Shown piece by piece: positions 26,492-34,822 of a DNA stretch of 64,000 bases; position 1 is the stretch's first letter, and each line of letters begins with the position of its first letter. The translations under genes and the position numbers were made by a program. The DNA is from Larkinella punicea (GTDB taxonomy: Bacteria > Bacteroidota > Bacteroidia > Cytophagales > Spirosomataceae): positions 62,001 through 126,000 of the forward strand of contig NZ_QOWE01000008.1 of assembly GCF_003334855.1 (NCBI RefSeq), given 5' to 3'. The notes below the pieces were generated by a model. That model saw nothing but the letters and a program-made list of their open reading frames with translations. It ran no database searches and had not been told where the DNA came from.

Positions 26492-27019
26492 TTAGTGATC
26501 TTCCTCAAATTTGCGGGCCAGGTACGGCGATATCAATTCGGAATAGCGTGATCCTAACTGTTTTTGGGCCTGTTTGATCATTTCCATTTTTCCGGCATTG
26601 TACCACGTTCCCCGGTAGCCCCGCTTCACCGATGGCACCTTTCGGCGGCCGATACTGATCGCCCAGGCGATTCGCCTGGCTGCATTGGTAACGGTCGGAA
26701 CCGACTTCCCTTTGTAGCCCATTACGTAGGCGAAGCGATCCAGGCCGATCTTTTCCACAAAGAATTCCATCGCATCCACCGGCGCGTTATGGGAATACCG
26801 AAGCTGGGCCATATCCTTAAACCGGCCGTACTGGCGGAAGTCGATTTCAAGCGCCAGCGTCGTCGCCGTACGAAGGATGTGATACTGAAAATCCCGCTTC
26901 AGCTGATCGGTTAGCACCAGGCCGTATTTCGTAATGTGTTCCTGGAAGCGTTCGATGGCATCTTTGGCGATTTCCTGAACCAGATCCGCCAGGTCGTCAT
27001 AAATCTCGTTGATATCCAT
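26492..27019 (-). CDS. phage protein of unknown function, tail region
   Basis: A 175-aa protein, not recognised. It is mostly helical at the N-terminus (MDINEIYDDLADLVQEIAKDAIERFQEH) with a basic C-terminal half (RRIAWAISIGRRKVPSVKRGYRGTWYN). It starts 2 bp after the DUF5977 tail gene ends and lies before the tape measure. A tail-completion or connector role would fit the position, but no motif supports it. Confidence 0.68.
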   Translation of the reverse strand: MDINEIYDDLADLVQEIAKDAIERFQEHITKYGLVLTDQLKRDFQYHILRTATTLALEIDFRQYGRFKDMAQLRYSHNAPVDAMEFFVEKIGLDRFAYVMGYKGKSVPTVTNAARRIAWAISIGRRKVPSVKRGYRGTWYNAGKMEMIKQAQKQLGSRYSELISPYLARKFEEDH

Positions 27020-27021
27020 GT

Positions 27022-29052
27022 TTAGACAAATCCGCCGTGGGTGAATTCCAGATACACTTTATCGCCCGAAACACCATCCAGGCCAGCGGTAAAAAACAGC
27101 TTTTTACCACCACTGGCATTATACGGAATTAGCGGATAGGTATACCGCAATACGCCATTCACGTACACTTTTACCGCGCCGTATCCGCCACCCAACGGGC
27201 TTTTCAAAAGAAACTTCCAGATTCCCGGCGTTTGCAATGGCAAATCTAAATCGTTGGTATTCATCGGATACACGTTCGGGCCAGGCGTCATTCCCCACAG
27301 GTTTCCCGCCTTTGGTGGCTGATCGTAATAAATGTAAAAATTCACCGGCGAATTCGATCGGTAGTGAAAGCAACCCACCGGCACCGCCCAGGTGTAGTTT
27401 TCAGGGCCGGATATACAGCTTCCATTCAGATCGGCGTAAGCCTGGGTATTGAGCCGCGCCCAGGCGTCGGCCGCTTTGGCGTCGGCGTCGGCCTGGCTGA
27501 CTTCGCTCCCGTAAGCAGCGGCCGGAATGGTGATCGTGGCCGGGCCGCCAAACTGGCCCGCCGGACAGGTTTGGCGAAGGTAGGTTCCCACCTGTTCAAT
27601 TAGCACATTTTCAAATGGCGAAGCGAGACAGCTGGCCGATTCGACTGGCGAAAGATAGCCTTCCGTTCCGGGAACGTTGGCCTTCAGCGGAACACCCACC
27701 ACCTTTTTATCATCGTCCAGGCAATATTTTTCCAGTACGGATACTTGCATCAAACCGGTTCGTTTGCCATCGCCATCCACCAGGCAAGCCGTGGCTTTAG
27801 GCCGCCAGCCGGTCGGCCGCTGGGATAGGGCCGAAACGGCCGGAAGCTGGGAAAAATTACGGCTGACGTTGCCGAATTCAAACAGCAACATCCGCCCGAT
27901 CAATTCTTCATCATCGACCTTCGGCACTAGCTTTTCATCCAGTGGCACCAGCGGGATCATGGCCCGGTCGGCCACCAGGTAGACTTCCTTCGACAGCTGG
28001 AGTTCTTCCAAATACCGAAGACCATCCGCCGAAAGCCAGCCCGTGGCCACCGACAGTTCCCGAACGCCCGTAACCGAATTGATCACCCGTTCCGAATAGG
28101 ATGGCAAAAACTCCCAGCCATTAAAGCGATCGCTGATCGAACGGTTCAACTTTAGGCCTTCCTGGCCCTGGCCGGTTAGGCAAAGCGTATCGAAGCCGCC
28201 CAGGCTATTCGCAAACATCAGAAAGCGAATATTCCGCCGATATTCCTGATCCATCAGGAATTCACGCTTTTCGCTGATCCGTTCATCGTTTTCATTAACC
28301 AGCCAAACCTTATACGACGTCACCGCTTTTACTTTCAGATCCAGGCCCAGGGCTTTCGGGCCGACTGGCACACAGTAGACTGTATACGGAAAGACGTTTT
28401 CCAGTTCGCCAGAAACGCCTTCATCCGATGTCAAATCGCTATAATGGGCCTGGTAAACCGTCCGGATCTTACCCGGCGATGGCGTAAAATTGGTTAGGAA
28501 GTACAGGAATTCGGGCTGATCGGCCTGGATGGTTTTGGGATTGGCCGCCCAGGTCAGAAACCGGCGATTCAGGCCGATGAATTCAGTAAAGAATTGATCC
28601 TTATACTGGGCGTAATCCACTTCGGAAATACCCGCTTTAACGATGTACTGAACGGGCTGGGTTTCGCGGAAGATCTCTTCGCCATCATCTTCGATCGACA
28701 GAATGCAATAGTACGGCATCGCCAGGCGATCGGCCACAGAGATTTTCGACTGATTGAATTCCGGCGCGGTTCGCTCCAGTAATGGATCCAGCTGGTTCTG
28801 GATCTCGAAGAAAGCGCCCTGGTATAACAAACCCGATCCGGCCGATACGGGTGGCTGTTCGGCCGCTTCCAGGCGAACCAATTCTTTGAACGTTCCGGAC
28901 AAATAGAATTCGGGAATCATCACCGTACAAAAATACCGAAGATCCCGCCGAAGCGGATACAAATCCGGATCGGCGGCTTCGATGTTGACCACGATGGGAT
29001 TCATCGACAGGCGGGCCGGTAAAAAGGTCTGGGTGGCTAAATAATCGATCAT
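27022..29052 (-). CDS. phage tail/adhesin-type protein with DUF5977 repeat
   Basis: A 676-aa protein. The N-terminal 450 residues are beta-rich and unrecognised. Near residues 515-565 a DUF5977 unit is clear (ITIPAAAYGSEVSQADADAKA, then LNTQAYADLNG), flanked by CPAGQFGG and ending in GSCI. A jelly-roll-like C-terminal domain (WKFLLKSPLGGGYGAVKVYVNG) follows. DUF5977 occurs in surface and phage tail proteins of Bacteroidota. The start overlaps the upstream stop (ATGA). It may be a baseplate or receptor-contact protein; this is an inference. Confidence 0.75.
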   Translation of the reverse strand: MIDYLATQTFLPARLSMNPIVVNIEAADPDLYPLRRDLRYFCTVMIPEFYLSGTFKELVRLEAAEQPPVSAGSGLLYQGAFFEIQNQLDPLLERTAPEFNQSKISVADRLAMPYYCILSIEDDGEEIFRETQPVQYIVKAGISEVDYAQYKDQFFTEFIGLNRRFLTWAANPKTIQADQPEFLYFLTNFTPSPGKIRTVYQAHYSDLTSDEGVSGELENVFPYTVYCVPVGPKALGLDLKVKAVTSYKVWLVNENDERISEKREFLMDQEYRRNIRFLMFANSLGGFDTLCLTGQGQEGLKLNRSISDRFNGWEFLPSYSERVINSVTGVRELSVATGWLSADGLRYLEELQLSKEVYLVADRAMIPLVPLDEKLVPKVDDEELIGRMLLFEFGNVSRNFSQLPAVSALSQRPTGWRPKATACLVDGDGKRTGLMQVSVLEKYCLDDDKKVVGVPLKANVPGTEGYLSPVESASCLASPFENVLIEQVGTYLRQTCPAGQFGGPATITIPAAAYGSEVSQADADAKAADAWARLNTQAYADLNGSCISGPENYTWAVPVGCFHYRSNSPVNFYIYYDQPPKAGNLWGMTPGPNVYPMNTNDLDLPLQTPGIWKFLLKSPLGGGYGAVKVYVNGVLRYTYPLIPYNASGGKKLFFTAGLDGVSGDKVYLEFTHGGFV

Positions 29053-29516
29053 CGGAATAAGCGCGTGTTGATGTTAAGATCCAGTTGAACTTCCATCCGA
29101 AAGCCGTAATGGGCATCGATCCACAGCTGATTAATGGATTCCAGTTTCAGCGTATTCAAATCGAAGTGAATCAAGGCCTGATTATTATCCTTCATCAGTT
29201 TCGACATCAAATCGATCAGGATGGCCAGGCTTTCGGCGTAGGCGTCGATTTGCTGTTCTTGCTCATCGATGGGCGCTTTGATCAAAATGGAAATTCCGGT
29301 AAAGTAGCGAAGGCATAGGTGGCCCGCGCCATTATCCGACGGCTGTAAAACAGGCTGTTCCAGCCAGCAAAACGGATAATCGAATTCGGGCAGCGATCGG
29401 GCGAACTCGATTCCCTTTTCGACCGATCCGAAACAGAAGAATTTGATTTCCGGCGTAGCATCCGCCCAGGCCTGGAAGTAATTGATATACGATTTTAAAT
29501 CGCCGACGATCATCAT
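29049..29516 (-). CDS. phage tail-region protein of unknown function
   Basis: A 155-aa protein, not recognised. The start is the ATG pair at 29516/29513 (MMIVGDLKSYINYFQAW); the longer open frame would begin inside a GTCCTA motif. It contains an alternating alpha/beta pattern (EIKFFCFGSVEKGIEFA, LRYFTGISILIKAPIDEQEQQIDAYAESLAILIDLMSKL). Size and position just before the tail structural genes would suit a tail terminator, without motif proof. It is the first gene of the 29516-to-26492 cassette. Confidence 0.65.
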   Translation of the reverse strand: MMIVGDLKSYINYFQAWADATPEIKFFCFGSVEKGIEFARSLPEFDYPFCWLEQPVLQPSDNGAGHLCLRYFTGISILIKAPIDEQEQQIDAYAESLAILIDLMSKLMKDNNQALIHFDLNTLKLESINQLWIDAHYGFRMEVQLDLNINTRLFR

Positions 29517-29562
29517 ACGAATGGGTTTTTGATCGAAGATCAGGAACCTGATTCTTACCCGG

Positions 29563-29575
29563 TAGGACACAAAAA
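29563..29575 (-). promoter_or_regulatory. GTCCTA motif before the 29516 gene
   Basis: Minus sense TTTTTGTGTCCTA, 47 nt before the ATG at 29516. This is one of the best copies. Confidence 0.6.
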
Positions 29576-29785
29576 TGTAAACAATGTTGGCTAATCTAGT
29601 AGATTATTGTTCTGTTGAATTTAAATTGACTGTTTAATCAGTAGCCGCACATATAACTAGAGCTTTTGAAGCTCATGAAGCGCAACAATTCTCCTGAACA
29701 TTTTGAGAATGTATGCATACAAGATGATAGACTTTTACCCAAGATTAGAAAATAAATTACAAAATCCTGTAAATCAGACTATTAA

Positions 29786-31102
29786 ATGAGCAAATATATA
29801 GATTTGAGTATAGGAAAGATTCTAATAGGATCCTTTAAAATCAATTTTGATCTTGACCTGCTATCATTATTTGATCGTTCAGACATTGTTCAACATTATT
29901 CTACCCTAGAAGAGGAAGGTTTAGTAGAGGAATATTCCCATAGAGCGATAGTTAACCCTCACCTTACTGTTTTTTATTTTAAATCTTCTTTATCAATAAT
30001 TAAAGATAGGCTCGAAATCATGGGCTATACTAGTGAAGTGGCAAAAGAAGGATTTAATAAAAGTATAGAGTACCTTGTCTCAAATCGTGAGTATGAGATA
30101 AGCAAAGAGGATTTCATAGACACCTCTGATCAATACCCGATTAGTTTTTTCACTCAACTAACAGTAGAGAAATGGCTGGATAAGTTTAAATATATAGCCT
30201 TTGATAGAGATAAATATGATACCATCAACACAAATCACAACTCTAATGAAGATTTATTAGAGAGTTATATTGCTTCAAGGCAATGGTTTGGATACCCTGG
30301 CAACGATATCTTAATTTTCTTAAGACTTGTAATAGATTTTTTTGATCCAAATGACCAACTCATTTACAATTTTACCGAGTACTTGTATGACCAGGTTGAC
30401 GATGAGTATGAATTTATTCATGAATTGGAAGCTATTGCTTCATCTCCAAAAAGTTGCATCATTATCACTGAAGGTTCTTCAGACACATGGATAATCCAGA
30501 GATCTTTAAAATTGCTTTATCCAGATTTAAGTAGATATTATAAATTTTTAAAATTTGACGAAAGTAATTTTTCAGGTGGAGCAGGAGCGATCGTTAATCT
30601 AATTAAGGCTTTTATTGGGGTTGGAATAAATGAAAGAATTATAGCTTTATTTGATAATGATACGGCGGCAGAAGACAGTCTTAGAGGAATAGGCTCTATA
30701 AACATCCCTGAAAATATAATTATTTCAAAGTATCCTGATATAAAAATAGCCAAAAATTATCCAACTATGGGACCATCGGGAATCGTTAACATGGATATAA
30801 ATGGATTGGCTGGCAGTATTGAAATTTATCTTGGAAATAATATACTTCAGGATGAAAATGGAAATTTAACTCCAATCATGTGGAAAGGCTATAATTCAAC
30901 ATTAAAAAAATATCAAGGAGAATTAATCGATAAGAACAAATTTCATTCAAAAATAGACAACCAACTTAGTTTATGTGAAAACAACCCTGCTTTAATTGCC
31001 AACTTCGACTGGAATGATATTGATATGATTCTGAAACAACTTTTTACATCGTTTCATAAACTTGACCGAACCATCATTTTAGAAAACCTATATGCTGACT
31101 AA
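29786..31102 (+). CDS. HEPN/Toprim-type protein, putative defence cargo
   Basis: A 438-aa protein. The N-terminus (MSKYIDLSIGKILIGSFKINFD, then LFDRSDI) resembles the HEPN/Toprim-associated N-terminal domain. Residues about 222-345 form a Toprim-like domain: catalytic Glu229 in IIITEGSSDTWIIQRSL and the acidic DND at 290-292 in IIALFDNDTAAED. An R-x5-H (R31-H37) is visible, but its HEPN role is unproven. Related proteins are predicted nucleases in defence loci. The gene is strongly A/T-rich and lies on the plus strand within a minus-strand structural operon, so it looks like inserted cargo. It may act against competing phages or cause abortive infection (inference). Confidence 0.72.
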   Translation: MSKYIDLSIGKILIGSFKINFDLDLLSLFDRSDIVQHYSTLEEEGLVEEYSHRAIVNPHLTVFYFKSSLSIIKDRLEIMGYTSEVAKEGFNKSIEYLVSNREYEISKEDFIDTSDQYPISFFTQLTVEKWLDKFKYIAFDRDKYDTINTNHNSNEDLLESYIASRQWFGYPGNDILIFLRLVIDFFDPNDQLIYNFTEYLYDQVDDEYEFIHELEAIASSPKSCIIITEGSSDTWIIQRSLKLLYPDLSRYYKFLKFDESNFSGGAGAIVNLIKAFIGVGINERIIALFDNDTAAEDSLRGIGSINIPENIIISKYPDIKIAKNYPTMGPSGIVNMDINGLAGSIEIYLGNNILQDENGNLTPIMWKGYNSTLKKYQGELIDKNKFHSKIDNQLSLCENNPALIANFDWNDIDMILKQLFTSFHKLDRTIILENLYAD

Positions 31103-31130
31103 ACAACTTTATACAGTATTTAGATTGAAT

Positions 31131-31976
31131 TTATATATTGGCTCGTTCCGCCCTCTGATTGGCGCGTTTAATTTTCAGATTGTTATCCCGCAGGAATAGC
31201 CAAACCGTATGCCCGTTCTGTTTACAGACGTTTTCAAAGTCACCAAATACGCCCAGCTTGGCGATATCCATAAACGTCGTAACCAGGCCTTCCCCGTTCT
31301 GATACAGTGGCGTTTCATCCTGATCTTCCGATGGCTCATAGGCCAGCTTATAGCCTTCTAAAAACCGGTTGTTCGTAAACTCGAAGTACTGAAGTACGGA
31401 CATCACTACGCCCAGCGGCAAGTTCTTATCCTGGAAGGTTTTCGCCCGTTCATCGGATAGAATCGTGTTATACAATTCCCGCGAATCGCCATTCCAATCG
31501 GTTGAAGATCTGAACGTTTCGGTGTCTGGGCGAATCGGCCGGCAAAGGGTGGCCACCAGTTGGAACACCGCCTGGATCGATGGCTGATCCTTCCGAACAT
31601 AGGCGATATAATTGATATTGGCCATTGCGATTTCGATGGCGCTGGTATTACTAAAGCCGCCTTCCGGTAGAAGATACGTAACACCGTCAAAGGTGAACGA
31701 ATCGAATGGTTTCGCCTGGATCTTCGTGGTAAAGATCCAACTGGCCAGCCGCATCAGCCGCCATTTCTGGCTGGCGTTTAATTGCTCCAGTAATTTTTCC
31801 GAAGCCGACAGCAGCACTTTAGCAGCCGCGAATTTTAAAAGGGCTGAAGATCCTGGCGAAGCGGAATCCGGATCCACCAGCTGAAGCGGAAGAAGTGCCT
31901 GGAGTTGTTCCGGCGTACATTCCGCCCAGGCTTCAGGCATCGTAAACGATTTTGTACCGATTTGAATGTTCTTCAT
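31131..31976 (-). CDS. phage protein of unknown function
   Basis: A 281-aa protein, not recognised. The N-terminus has IGTKSFTMPEAWAECTPEQLQALLPLQ; the rest is largely helical (LLKFAAAKVLLSASEKLLEQLNASQKWRLMRLASWIFTTK). It starts by ATGA overlap with the spanin-like gene upstream and ends near the HEPN/Toprim gene. A tail-assembly chaperone would be expected in this general area, but no frameshift signal or motif confirms that. Confidence 0.65.
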   Translation of the reverse strand: MKNIQIGTKSFTMPEAWAECTPEQLQALLPLQLVDPDSASPGSSALLKFAAAKVLLSASEKLLEQLNASQKWRLMRLASWIFTTKIQAKPFDSFTFDGVTYLLPEGGFSNTSAIEIAMANINYIAYVRKDQPSIQAVFQLVATLCRPIRPDTETFRSSTDWNGDSRELYNTILSDERAKTFQDKNLPLGVVMSVLQYFEFTNNRFLEGYKLAYEPSEDQDETPLYQNGEGLVTTFMDIAKLGVFGDFENVCKQNGHTVWLFLRDNNLKIKRANQRAERANI

Positions 31977-32362
31977 CGAAGGAGTTGAAATAAGGTGATA
32001 CCGGCCAGGATCCGCCAGGCCCAGGCTTCCAATTGAAGCTTTTTCCGCCGATCGGCTTCGGCCACCACGGCCACCTGGGCTTTCTCCAGGCCTGTCTTCA
32101 GCTGGGCTTCATTGGCCTGGCTCACCACCAGGATTTCTTTACAGGTTTGAAACCGGGCCTGGGCGATGGCGGCCGATTCCTGGGCGAAGTCACCACGGAT
32201 CAGATCGGCATGGATCCGCCTGGCATTTTCCACGAATTCCGCCCGAATGGTGGAATCAGTTTCGGCTTTTATACCGTTGATTGATTGCCCGCATAGATTC
32301 GACCAGGGAAAGGCGATCAGCAGAATCCAGCTTCGCTTTTTTACGTAGTTCCAGAATTTCAT
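31973..32362 (-). CDS. small exported coiled-coil protein, o-spanin-like candidate
   Basis: A 129-aa protein with an N-terminal signal-like segment (RSWILLIAFPWSNLCGQ), a central charged coiled coil (about 40-110) and a hydrophobic C-terminus (AWRILAGITLFQLL). Its first 107 bp overlap the end of the upstream membrane protein in another frame, as in Rz/Rz1 pairs. The Cys in SNLCGQ could be a loose lipobox. The spanin role is inferred from gene order and topology only. Confidence 0.6.
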   Translation of the reverse strand: MKFWNYVKKRSWILLIAFPWSNLCGQSINGIKAETDSTIRAEFVENARRIHADLIRGDFAQESAAIAQARFQTCKEILVVSQANEAQLKTGLEKAQVAVVAEADRRKKLQLEAWAWRILAGITLFQLLR

Positions 32363-32618
32363 TCGCTTTATCTAAAAGTAGAAGATCCTTTTCCTTCAAT
32401 TTTTGGCCGTACTCAATCGACAGGCGAAACGCTTCATCCGCCCGAACTTGCCGAAGCAGTTCCACCCGTTCATCCTGGCAGGTCTGAAGGCTTCGCTGTT
32501 TCAGGAAGTAACCCACCGCCCAGCCGACCGCTGAAACCAGGATGGCCAGCCCGATTTCCCAGGCGAATCGGCGGCCATCCTGGCGAATGAATTGGCCCAG
32601 GATTTTATACCAGGCCAT
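32256..32618 (-). CDS. membrane-anchored coiled-coil protein, i-spanin (Rz)-like
   Basis: A 120-aa protein with one N-terminal transmembrane helix (about 18-40, FAWEIGLAILVSAVGWAVGYFL) and a charged coiled coil after it (about 45-112). That is the topology of lambda Rz. It overlaps the holin-like gene by 14 bp and the next gene by 107 bp. A disruption complex spanning the envelope is the expected role if correct. Confidence 0.62.
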   Translation of the reverse strand: MAWYKILGQFIRQDGRRFAWEIGLAILVSAVGWAVGYFLKQRSLQTCQDERVELLRQVRADEAFRLSIEYGQKLKEKDLLLLDKANEILELRKKAKLDSADRLSLVESMRAINQRYKSRN

Positions 32619-32928
32619 TCGCTTTTTGCTCGTTTAATTCCTTCAGACCACTTTCGTCCAGCGTCAAGCTGGCCACCGTGGCGATGGCTCCCGATGCGAA
32701 GCCCACGATTTCAATCGACAGGATCAGCCAGACCGGAACCGTCCAGCCCAGGGCCGGAAACAGCTGATCTTTTGCACCCACCAGAAACGCAGATAGTACA
32801 GCCAAGTACACACCGGCTGTAATTAGAGGGCGGAAGAACGGGCTGGCGGGCTTGGCGATCCGGAACAGAATTTCCCCGAAGTACTTCTTCAGGAAGGGCA
32901 TCGACTGGAGTATTTTTAAAATCTTCAT
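32605..32928 (-). CDS. holin-like two-helix membrane protein
   Basis: A 107-aa protein with a basic N-terminus (MKILKILQSMPFLKKYFGEILFRIAK), two transmembrane helices (LITAGVYLAVLSAFLVGA and VWLILSIEIVGFASGAIATVASL) and a charged tail. Size and topology suit a class II-like holin that would release the endolysins. It lies in a lysis cassette downstream of the CHAP-like gene. The region just before the ATG has TTTCATCCA, a shortened form of the prophage start motif. Confidence 0.65.
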   Translation of the reverse strand: MKILKILQSMPFLKKYFGEILFRIAKPASPFFRPLITAGVYLAVLSAFLVGAKDQLFPALGWTVPVWLILSIEIVGFASGAIATVASLTLDESGLKELNEQKANGLV

Positions 32929-33196
32929 TGGATGAAAGTTTAACTGGTGAATTGAATTGGTAAGGCCGTTTCCCTGGGCGATCCGGATAGTACGGCGGAT
33001 CCGGAAGGGTGTTTTTTCGCCTGGGCCTGGGTGGCGGATCCGCTACTGGAAACCGGCCATAACTCGGATCATTGGCGGATCGGATTACCACCAACGCCAG
33101 GGCCGCGCAGGCTATCACCATTAAAGCGCCCAGGGCAAACCCGATCTGACTAAAGAGAACCATCAGATCGGCCAATTCTTTGAAAAAATCCTTCAT
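32711..33196 (-). CDS. single-pass membrane protein with Pro/Arg-rich tail, overlapping the holin gene
   Basis: A 161-aa frame from MKDFFKELADLMVLFSQIG. One transmembrane helix (about 14-43) is followed by a Pro/Arg-rich stretch (ADPPPRPRRKNTLPDPPYYPDRPG). The start is coupled to the endolysin stop (ATGA). The last 218 bp lie over the holin-like gene in another frame, and the encoded residues there look like out-of-frame shadow. The first about 90 residues are well supported. A holin or antiholin role is possible. Confidence 0.58.
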   Translation of the reverse strand: MKDFFKELADLMVLFSQIGFALGALMVIACAALALVVIRSANDPSYGRFPVADPPPRPRRKNTLPDPPYYPDRPGKRPYQFNSPVKLSSNEDFKNTPVDALPEEVLRGNSVPDRQARQPVLPPSNYSRCVLGCTICVSGGCKRSAVSGPGLDGSGLADPVD

Positions 33197-33870
33197 AGTG
33201 TCGTTTGTTTTAGGTTTTTCCAGTATGGGCCGATCCAGTTGGCGATCGCCTTGATCTCGCTGGTTTTGCGGAAATTGATGTAACAGCCACCCTTCGTTCC
33301 TTTGCCGCCCGTGGTATTGAAGCCGATACATTTCACGCGATCATCTTCTTCCGGATCATACCGATCCTGGGCAATGCCTTCGATGTGGCTGGCGAACAGC
33401 GAAACGGCATCCATCCGCCCCGGTTTCAATCCGATCCGCTGGTTTCCGCGTTGGTTGCGTTTGTAGATGATGGTCTTCGCCTGGCTAAAGTAGGATCGAA
33501 CCATTCCCACCCCGCGAACCGGCAAGAGCACCGAATTGATGGCGTGAACGTAGTAAAAGGCACTGGCGCAGTAGTGGGCGTTTTTAGGCAGATTGCTAAA
33601 CCGGTTAATGGCCGAAATCCAAACCGCATCATTCCGATCGGTTCGTTCCGTTTTCCCGATAAAGGTGTAAGCCGAATCATACACCGCCTGGCGAAGCTGG
33701 GCTTCCGACTCAAATCGAAGCGGCCGCTTCGTGCCACTGGCTACTGGAGCCAGCGCCGAAGCGGCCGCCGATTTCTTGGTTTGCGCGTTTACGGTTTGAC
33801 CGAATGCGATAAGGCCAGAAAGAATAATAAGCCTAAACAGAAAATGGTTGTGATAAGGGATCTTTGCCAC
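33193..33870 (-). CDS. exported CHAP-like cysteine peptidase endolysin
   Basis: A 225-aa protein with a signal peptide (about 1-30, ending VNAQ). The domain resembles CHAP/NlpC-type amidases: catalytic Cys101 in AHYCASAFYYV, a KPGRMDAVSLF strand (G-D-x-V/A), His162 in ASHIEGI, and FNTTGG as the usual Asn/GG element. It would cut peptidoglycan. The signal peptide suggests export without a holin, while the M15 endolysin has none. Its 5' end overlaps the upstream gene by 82 bp. Confidence 0.75.
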   Translation of the reverse strand: MAKIPYHNHFLFRLIILSGLIAFGQTVNAQTKKSAAASALAPVASGTKRPLRFESEAQLRQAVYDSAYTFIGKTERTDRNDAVWISAINRFSNLPKNAHYCASAFYYVHAINSVLLPVRGVGMVRSYFSQAKTIIYKRNQRGNQRIGLKPGRMDAVSLFASHIEGIAQDRYDPEEDDRVKCIGFNTTGGKGTKGGCYINFRKTSEIKAIANWIGPYWKNLKQTTL

Positions 33871-34595
33871 GGCGTTAGTTCTTCGTTGAATTCGGTATAA
33901 AAATCCTTCTTCGAGCGCAGAACTGGTAGGACGTAAAAACCCATAAATGGAACGATCAGAAACAGGATCGCCAGCGCCACCGGCAGATCCGAAAACACCA
34001 CCAGTTTTTCAAAAAAGAATTTCTGAATGCTGGTGATATCGTACGGCTGAAGGTGTTTTTCCACCGGAAGTTTTTCGTTCAGCCCCTGAATGTAGGTCTG
34101 AAGCCCGATAAACTGGCGGTAACAAAACGCGATGGCCGCCAGGATCCCCACCACCTGGAGAAGCGCCACCACCGGCCGTTTCAACAGCGGAAGCCTGGGC
34201 TTTTCTTCACCCCGATCGGGCTGGCTCTGATCCAGTCCCAATTCCTGGCCGATCTCAAACGCCCGCTGTTCATCTTCCCGCGCCAGGCGTAACAGCGTCC
34301 GTTTTTCTTCTTCGTCGGTTTCCTGGCGGGCAACAGCGCGAAAGTTTTCGGCATCCATCAGATGGGTTTCGCGCACTTGTCCCAGCCGGGCGCGTTGGGC
34401 CACAATCTCGGATTGTTCTTCTTCCTGGAGCCGCAACAGATCCGCTTCGGCGGCCTGAATGGCTTCCTGGGCTTTCTGGCGCTGGGCGTCCAGGGATTCG
34501 GACTTCATCCGGTTCGGCTTGAACGAATGGCCGTTCATGGTCGTTTTTTGGGTTTCCGTGGCCACAATCGGGCCGCTGGCGTTTTTAGTTGTCAT
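33789..34595 (-). CDS. coiled-coil membrane protein, phage
   Basis: A 268-aa protein with a long charged coiled coil (about 30-120, QRQKAQEAIQAAEADLLRLQEEEQ). Three transmembrane helices follow: VVALLQVVGILAAIAFCY, LPVALAILFLIVPFMGFYVL and LITTIFCLGLLFFLAL. The start at 34595 (MTTKNASGP) overlaps the upstream stop by 4 bp. The function is unknown. Its position before the lysis genes suggests a part in lysis control or superinfection exclusion, without motif support. Confidence 0.68.
   Translation of the reverse strand: MTTKNASGPIVATETQKTTMNGHSFKPNRMKSESLDAQRQKAQEAIQAAEADLLRLQEEEQSEIVAQRARLGQVRETHLMDAENFRAVARQETDEEEKRTLLRLAREDEQRAFEIGQELGLDQSQPDRGEEKPRLPLLKRPVVALLQVVGILAAIAFCYRQFIGLQTYIQGLNEKLPVEKHLQPYDITSIQKFFFEKLVVFSDLPVALAILFLIVPFMGFYVLPVLRSKKDFYTEFNEELTPWQRSLITTIFCLGLLFFLALSHSVKP
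33927..33939 (-). promoter_or_regulatory. GTCCTA motif before the CHAP endolysin
   Basis: Minus sense TTTTTACGTCCTA, 57 nt before the ATG at 33870. Here the motif lies inside the coding end of the upstream gene. Confidence 0.5.
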
Positions 34596-34822
34596 TGGTT
34601 TGATTGTGATTTTAACCGGTTGAAAAAGACTCTTAAAATGGCCACAGCGGCCAGGTAACAAAACAGGCTGAAGATCATTAAGATCAGCCAGGCGATCGGC
34701 AACCACACCGGCGCAAACAGCCAGATCCAGCCCAGGCTGATCAGGCCCGTAAACTTTAGCAGGATGGCCACCAGGAAGGTAAATTCCAGGCCACCGATCA
34801 GAAATAAGGCTTTAAAGCTCAT
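34592..34822 (-). CDS. small two-helix membrane protein
   Basis: A 76-aa protein that is almost entirely hydrophobic: LFLIGGLEFTFLVAILLKFTGLI and LFAPVWLPIAWLILMIFSLFCYLAAVAILRVFF. It has a basic C-terminus. ATGA overlaps link it to both neighbours. Not recognised; it could be an additional holin-like protein. Confidence 0.65.
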   Translation of the reverse strand: MSFKALFLIGGLEFTFLVAILLKFTGLISLGWIWLFAPVWLPIAWLILMIFSLFCYLAAVAILRVFFNRLKSQSNQ

